NCBI GenBank assembly: GCA_029747585.1 | Contig: JAPEVF010000135.1 | Coordinates: 1-64,000 of the forward strand | Direction: 5' to 3' | Length of the DNA stretch: 64,000 nucleotides | Origin: Pleurotus djamor | Lineage: Eukaryota; Basidiomycota; Agaricomycetes; Agaricales; Pleurotaceae | Part shown: one piece after another, positions 61,430 through 64,000 of the stretch | Position numbering within the stretch: position 1 is the first letter of the stretch | How the letters are laid out: every line of letters begins with the position of its first letter | Position numbers and translations under genes: made by a program | The notes under the pieces: generated by a model | The model's input: only the letters and a program-made list of their open reading frames with translations | What the model was told of the DNA's origin: nothing | Databases searched by the model: none

Positions 61430-61690
61430 TATATGGGAGGCCCGTGACAATACTGTCCGTAGTTCGACGTCTGTTTCTCGCGTGCCCCGGGTGTCTGTCG
61501 CTTGCCATGGGGAGCCGCAGTGGCAGGTCCTTGCCACTCGATGTAGCCTTTGCTGCTTTTCCCGGTCATCTGACACGGGTATCCTGTGTAGGTAGGTACA
61601 AGGACGTGGGGGACATCGGGGTCGAGGCTGAAGCGCTGGAGCTAAGTAGAAGCGTTGAAGCACCTGTGAAGCACTGAGTACCGATGGTTC
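61430..61690 (-). pseudogene. SDR remnant (3' portion)
   Basis: The minus strand shows scattered matches to the C-terminal part of the intact SDR: RTYLHKIPV is echoed by CTYLHRIPVSDD, and RETDVEVGKRAALSRAS by RETDVELRTVLSRAS. Frames are broken and the N-terminal part is absent. It follows AhpD B6(-), as expected for the module. Confidence 0.7.
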
Positions 61691-61720
61691 AATAGAGTAC
61701 GTCAAGCATGTGGTCCGACT

Positions 61721-61752
61721 CGGATCGTGGGAGTAATTATTCTCACAGTCAA
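61721..61752 (-). promoter_or_regulatory. Palindromic leader element, copy h (solo)
   Basis: On the minus strand it reads GTGAGAATAATTACTCCCAC followed by GATCCG, matching the array consensus. It sits beside the SDR remnant with no F-box gene attached. Confidence 0.52.
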
Positions 61753-62567
61753 TAATTACTTCTTAATGCATGATGATCCCCAGACAGCGACCACACTTCT
61801 CAACTTATCCTCCCTACGAGTGTAAAAACAGTCATACCTCCCCCTTCAAGCTTCAACGTTTCCGCTGTATCTTCGCGCGAAGCTGCACATCCGAATTCGC
61901 TTGCTTTCTCAGCCTTTGACACCCATAGATTTCTGAAATGGCTCTTAGCCATCTTCGTACCTATAACATCGCCCATGCCACCATGGTGCGCCGCTGGCCC
62001 AAGCTTCCAACGGGGAAATGAGTATTGGGGCTGTCCTCGTATCTTGACTTGTGACGCATTGAACTTACACGCGTGTGAGGGTTTCTGCCCTCCTTCACCC
62101 CTCTTGTCCTATCTTGGCAACCGTTACTTGCTTCTCAGTGATTTCTACCCCAGACTCTGCAATGGAAGTCGAATTCTCTGGAATGACATCGAAATCAAAA
62201 ACATCGATTTCTTTAGCTTCAACTCTCAATTCGTGATCAAATCGTCAATATTCGAGTCTTGCTTGTCATAATCTCGGATTTCCGCGAGTCGGATACTCGT
62301 TGGTCGTACGAAACTCTGCACTTCTGGAGGTCGTGTGCAATTCGAGTCCGTTGCATATGCTTGACGCTGATCCTGGTGGTTCCCACTGTATCACGGCATC
62401 AATCACTTCGATGCTGCCTGAACCTTATTATAAGGTTTAGGCGTCTGAACCTATTCCAATGTTTTCACCCTCGATTCATCTCAGTGATTGCTCAGCACTT
62501 CATAAAATAAAAGGACACAAGTTGGACCCAGGATCAGAGCCTACTTGAACCACTGTCAATAACCGCC
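61753..62567. other. Spacer before AhpD B7
   Basis: There is no supported gene. A 98-codon frame (61975-62271) lacks features. A TATA-like AAATAAAAGGACAC near 62505-62518 probably serves B7. Confidence 0.4.
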
Positions 62568-63574
62568 ATGGACTCAGTCGCTACGATTATTCAGCACCTG
62601 AAATCCCTCTACAAAACTCCTTCGCGGCTTCCGAGTCATCCAGGTCCGTATATATTGCTAGCTCTCCTCTATGATCAGGCTTGACCAACATATGCTTGAA
62701 ACAGTACTTGATAATCCTTGGTACATTGTAGCCGCCGTTGCCTTCAACGCCGCTCGCCAACCCGAGTCAATCATATCCGTATACCAATCCGTTCTTGAGG
62801 ACCTCAAATCGAATGGCTATACCAGTGATGAGGACCATGTAACCCTTGTCGAGAAGCTTCGGGAAGCTTTGTTACATGCCAGCCTTACCAATGGGATCCC
62901 TCGGGTAAGTAATGTCTTTATTCTGACTGAGTCAATCAGGACAATCTGAGTCGCCTGCGAATCCTCAAGGCTTTGACAACGGTATTACTTCTGAATAGCG
63001 TTGTTCCGAAATCTATCACCGAACGTCTTTCTTCACCCGTGCGGTATGTCATCAATGGCACTTCGCATGTTTCACGTATATCATGACCTGTCTTCCCGAT
63101 TTCTCAGAGACCGCGCTGTGAGCATTGCCGATTTGGAAGTACAAGGCCGACACATTGTTAGCCAAATGTATGGCGTCGCCGAAGGGAACAAGCTACAGTC
63201 ACTCATAGACTCCTCTTTCCCAGATTTTGGTTCGTAGGTCATCACATCATCCTCGTATTTGATCTTGAGGAAGTAAACATGCTTATACGCATCATACAGC
63301 GATGTTTGACACAATCGCGTTCGGCTTAGTTCACGGACAGAACCCTGCCCTTTCGATGCTAGAGGCAGCATACGCCCTCATCGCTGCCGGAATCCTCAAT
63401 GATCATCCGAGGGAAGTAAGCTGGTACTATCTCTATGCGATGCGACACGGCGCTACAATCGACGAAGTCAAGGCCGTTCGGGAAATGGCACTGAAAGTGG
63501 CGTCGTTCACGAAATTTACGTTACGCGAGGAAGTTCCAGAGGTGGTTCCCAAAGAGTCGCTTCCTTTATATTAG
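62568..63574 (+). CDS. AhpD-like protein, copy B7 (divergent member)
   Basis: ATG at 62568 gives MDSVATIIQHLKSLYKTPSR. Exon 2 has NPWYIVAAVAFNAARQPESI and EALLHASLTNGIPR. Exon 3 has LNSVVPKSITERLSSPVR. Exon 4 has DLEVQGRHIVSQMYGVAEG, clearly different from the DFDR..HGRQFF segment of other copies. The last exon has MFDTIAFGLVHGQNPALSML, RHGATIDEVKAVREMALKVA and REEVPEVVPKESLPLY with the stop at 63574. Gene structure is kept but sequence is the most diverged of the seven. There is no CxxC pair. All exons are open. Confidence 0.78.
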
Positions 63575-63741
63575 TCGTACCCACTGCCTTATAAGATCCA
63601 TGTAGAATCATATTCAATCAACCAATCAACGATTGGCATCCTGAGCTTCGGACAAAGGTCCAGGAGTTATACAGGAGCGACAGTTGCACTACTCTACCAC
63701 AGTCAACGAAATCGGAGTACATATGTGTACTTTGGGACATT

Positions 63742-63936
63742 CTAATACAAGTTCTCGAATTCGTCTTCGACAGCGCGAGGCTTAGACTTCTTCTTGGGTG
63801 CGGTCTTCCTCTTAGGACCAGTCTTCTTCGGACCAGTCTTCTTCGGTGCTGGCTTCCCGATGCCGCCGTTGGTACCCTTCCTCTTAGGTGCCCTATTGTG
63901 AGGTGATGGAGGTGGCGAGGGGTAGTTGCTGGCCAT
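63742..63936 (-). CDS. Small Lys/Pro-rich basic protein (unrecognised; maybe one exon of a larger gene)
   Basis: ATG at 63936 opens MASNYPSPPPSPHNRAPKRK, then three Lys-rich repeats (PAPKKTGPKKTGPKRKTAPK) and an acidic end (VEDEFENLY). At 64 residues with strong basic bias it resembles a histone H1-like tail or a nuclear protein segment. It may continue into an upstream exon beyond the window edge. I do not recognise a family. Confidence 0.4.
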   Translation of the reverse strand: MASNYPSPPPSPHNRAPKRKGTNGGIGKPAPKKTGPKKTGPKRKTAPKKKSKPRAVEDEFENLY

Positions 63937-64000
63937 GCATCGGTTGACGCAATCTGTCCATGCAGGGCCTTGCGCACCAGCTAAGGTGCACGCGACTTCG

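Overview
This window is nuclear DNA of a filamentous basidiomycete. Genes are dense and split by many short introns (about 50-70 nt, GT..AG). Several families have the intron-rich architecture usual in Agaricomycetes (membrane-anchored GH9 endoglucanase, WW-like multi-pass membrane protein, HerA-like P-loop ATPase, expanded F-box-like genes). The protein style reminds me of Ceratobasidiaceae/Rhizoctonia, but that is an inference, not a proven identity. It is draft sequence with scattered N characters, some of which are demonstrably surplus bases.

Region 1 (0.2-25 kb) is ordinary, mostly single-copy housekeeping DNA: an Idh/MocA oxidoreductase, a GH9 endoglucanase, sulfite reductase alpha subunit (MET10), uracil phosphoribosyltransferase, the RRP8 rRNA methyltransferase, a P-loop ATPase, an intron-containing tRNA-Pro, a WW-like membrane protein, the nucleoporin NSP1, a truncated MFS transporter, a 402-bp MITE with 41-bp terminal inverted repeats, V-ATPase subunit a, OST subunit WBP1 and a Nudix ADP-ribose pyrophosphatase.

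Region 2 (25-37.4 kb and 50.4-63.6 kb) is an accessory array of three multicopy families: seven F-box-like genes plus one fragment, seven AhpD-like (carboxymuconolactone decarboxylase fold) genes, and one SDR gene with four SDR remnants. The recurring layout is AhpD(-), SDR(-), a short palindromic element, F-box(+). Some members are intact and others carry precise small lesions, so the array is evolving by duplication and decay. Two intact F-box genes and a small secreted-protein gene lie in its right half.

Region 3 (38.7-49.5 kb) is a block of three single-copy genes that splits the array: a protein phosphatase 1 glycogen-targeting subunit with CBM21, a Zn(II)2Cys6 transcription factor and adenylate kinase. 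About 4.5 kb between the first two holds only weak, unrecognised coding traces and a G-quadruplex-prone tract.

The housekeeping genes show no functional clustering. In the array, physical linkage and shared upstream elements suggest co-duplication and possibly co-regulation of the AhpD-like, SDR and F-box-like proteins. Their joint role is unknown.
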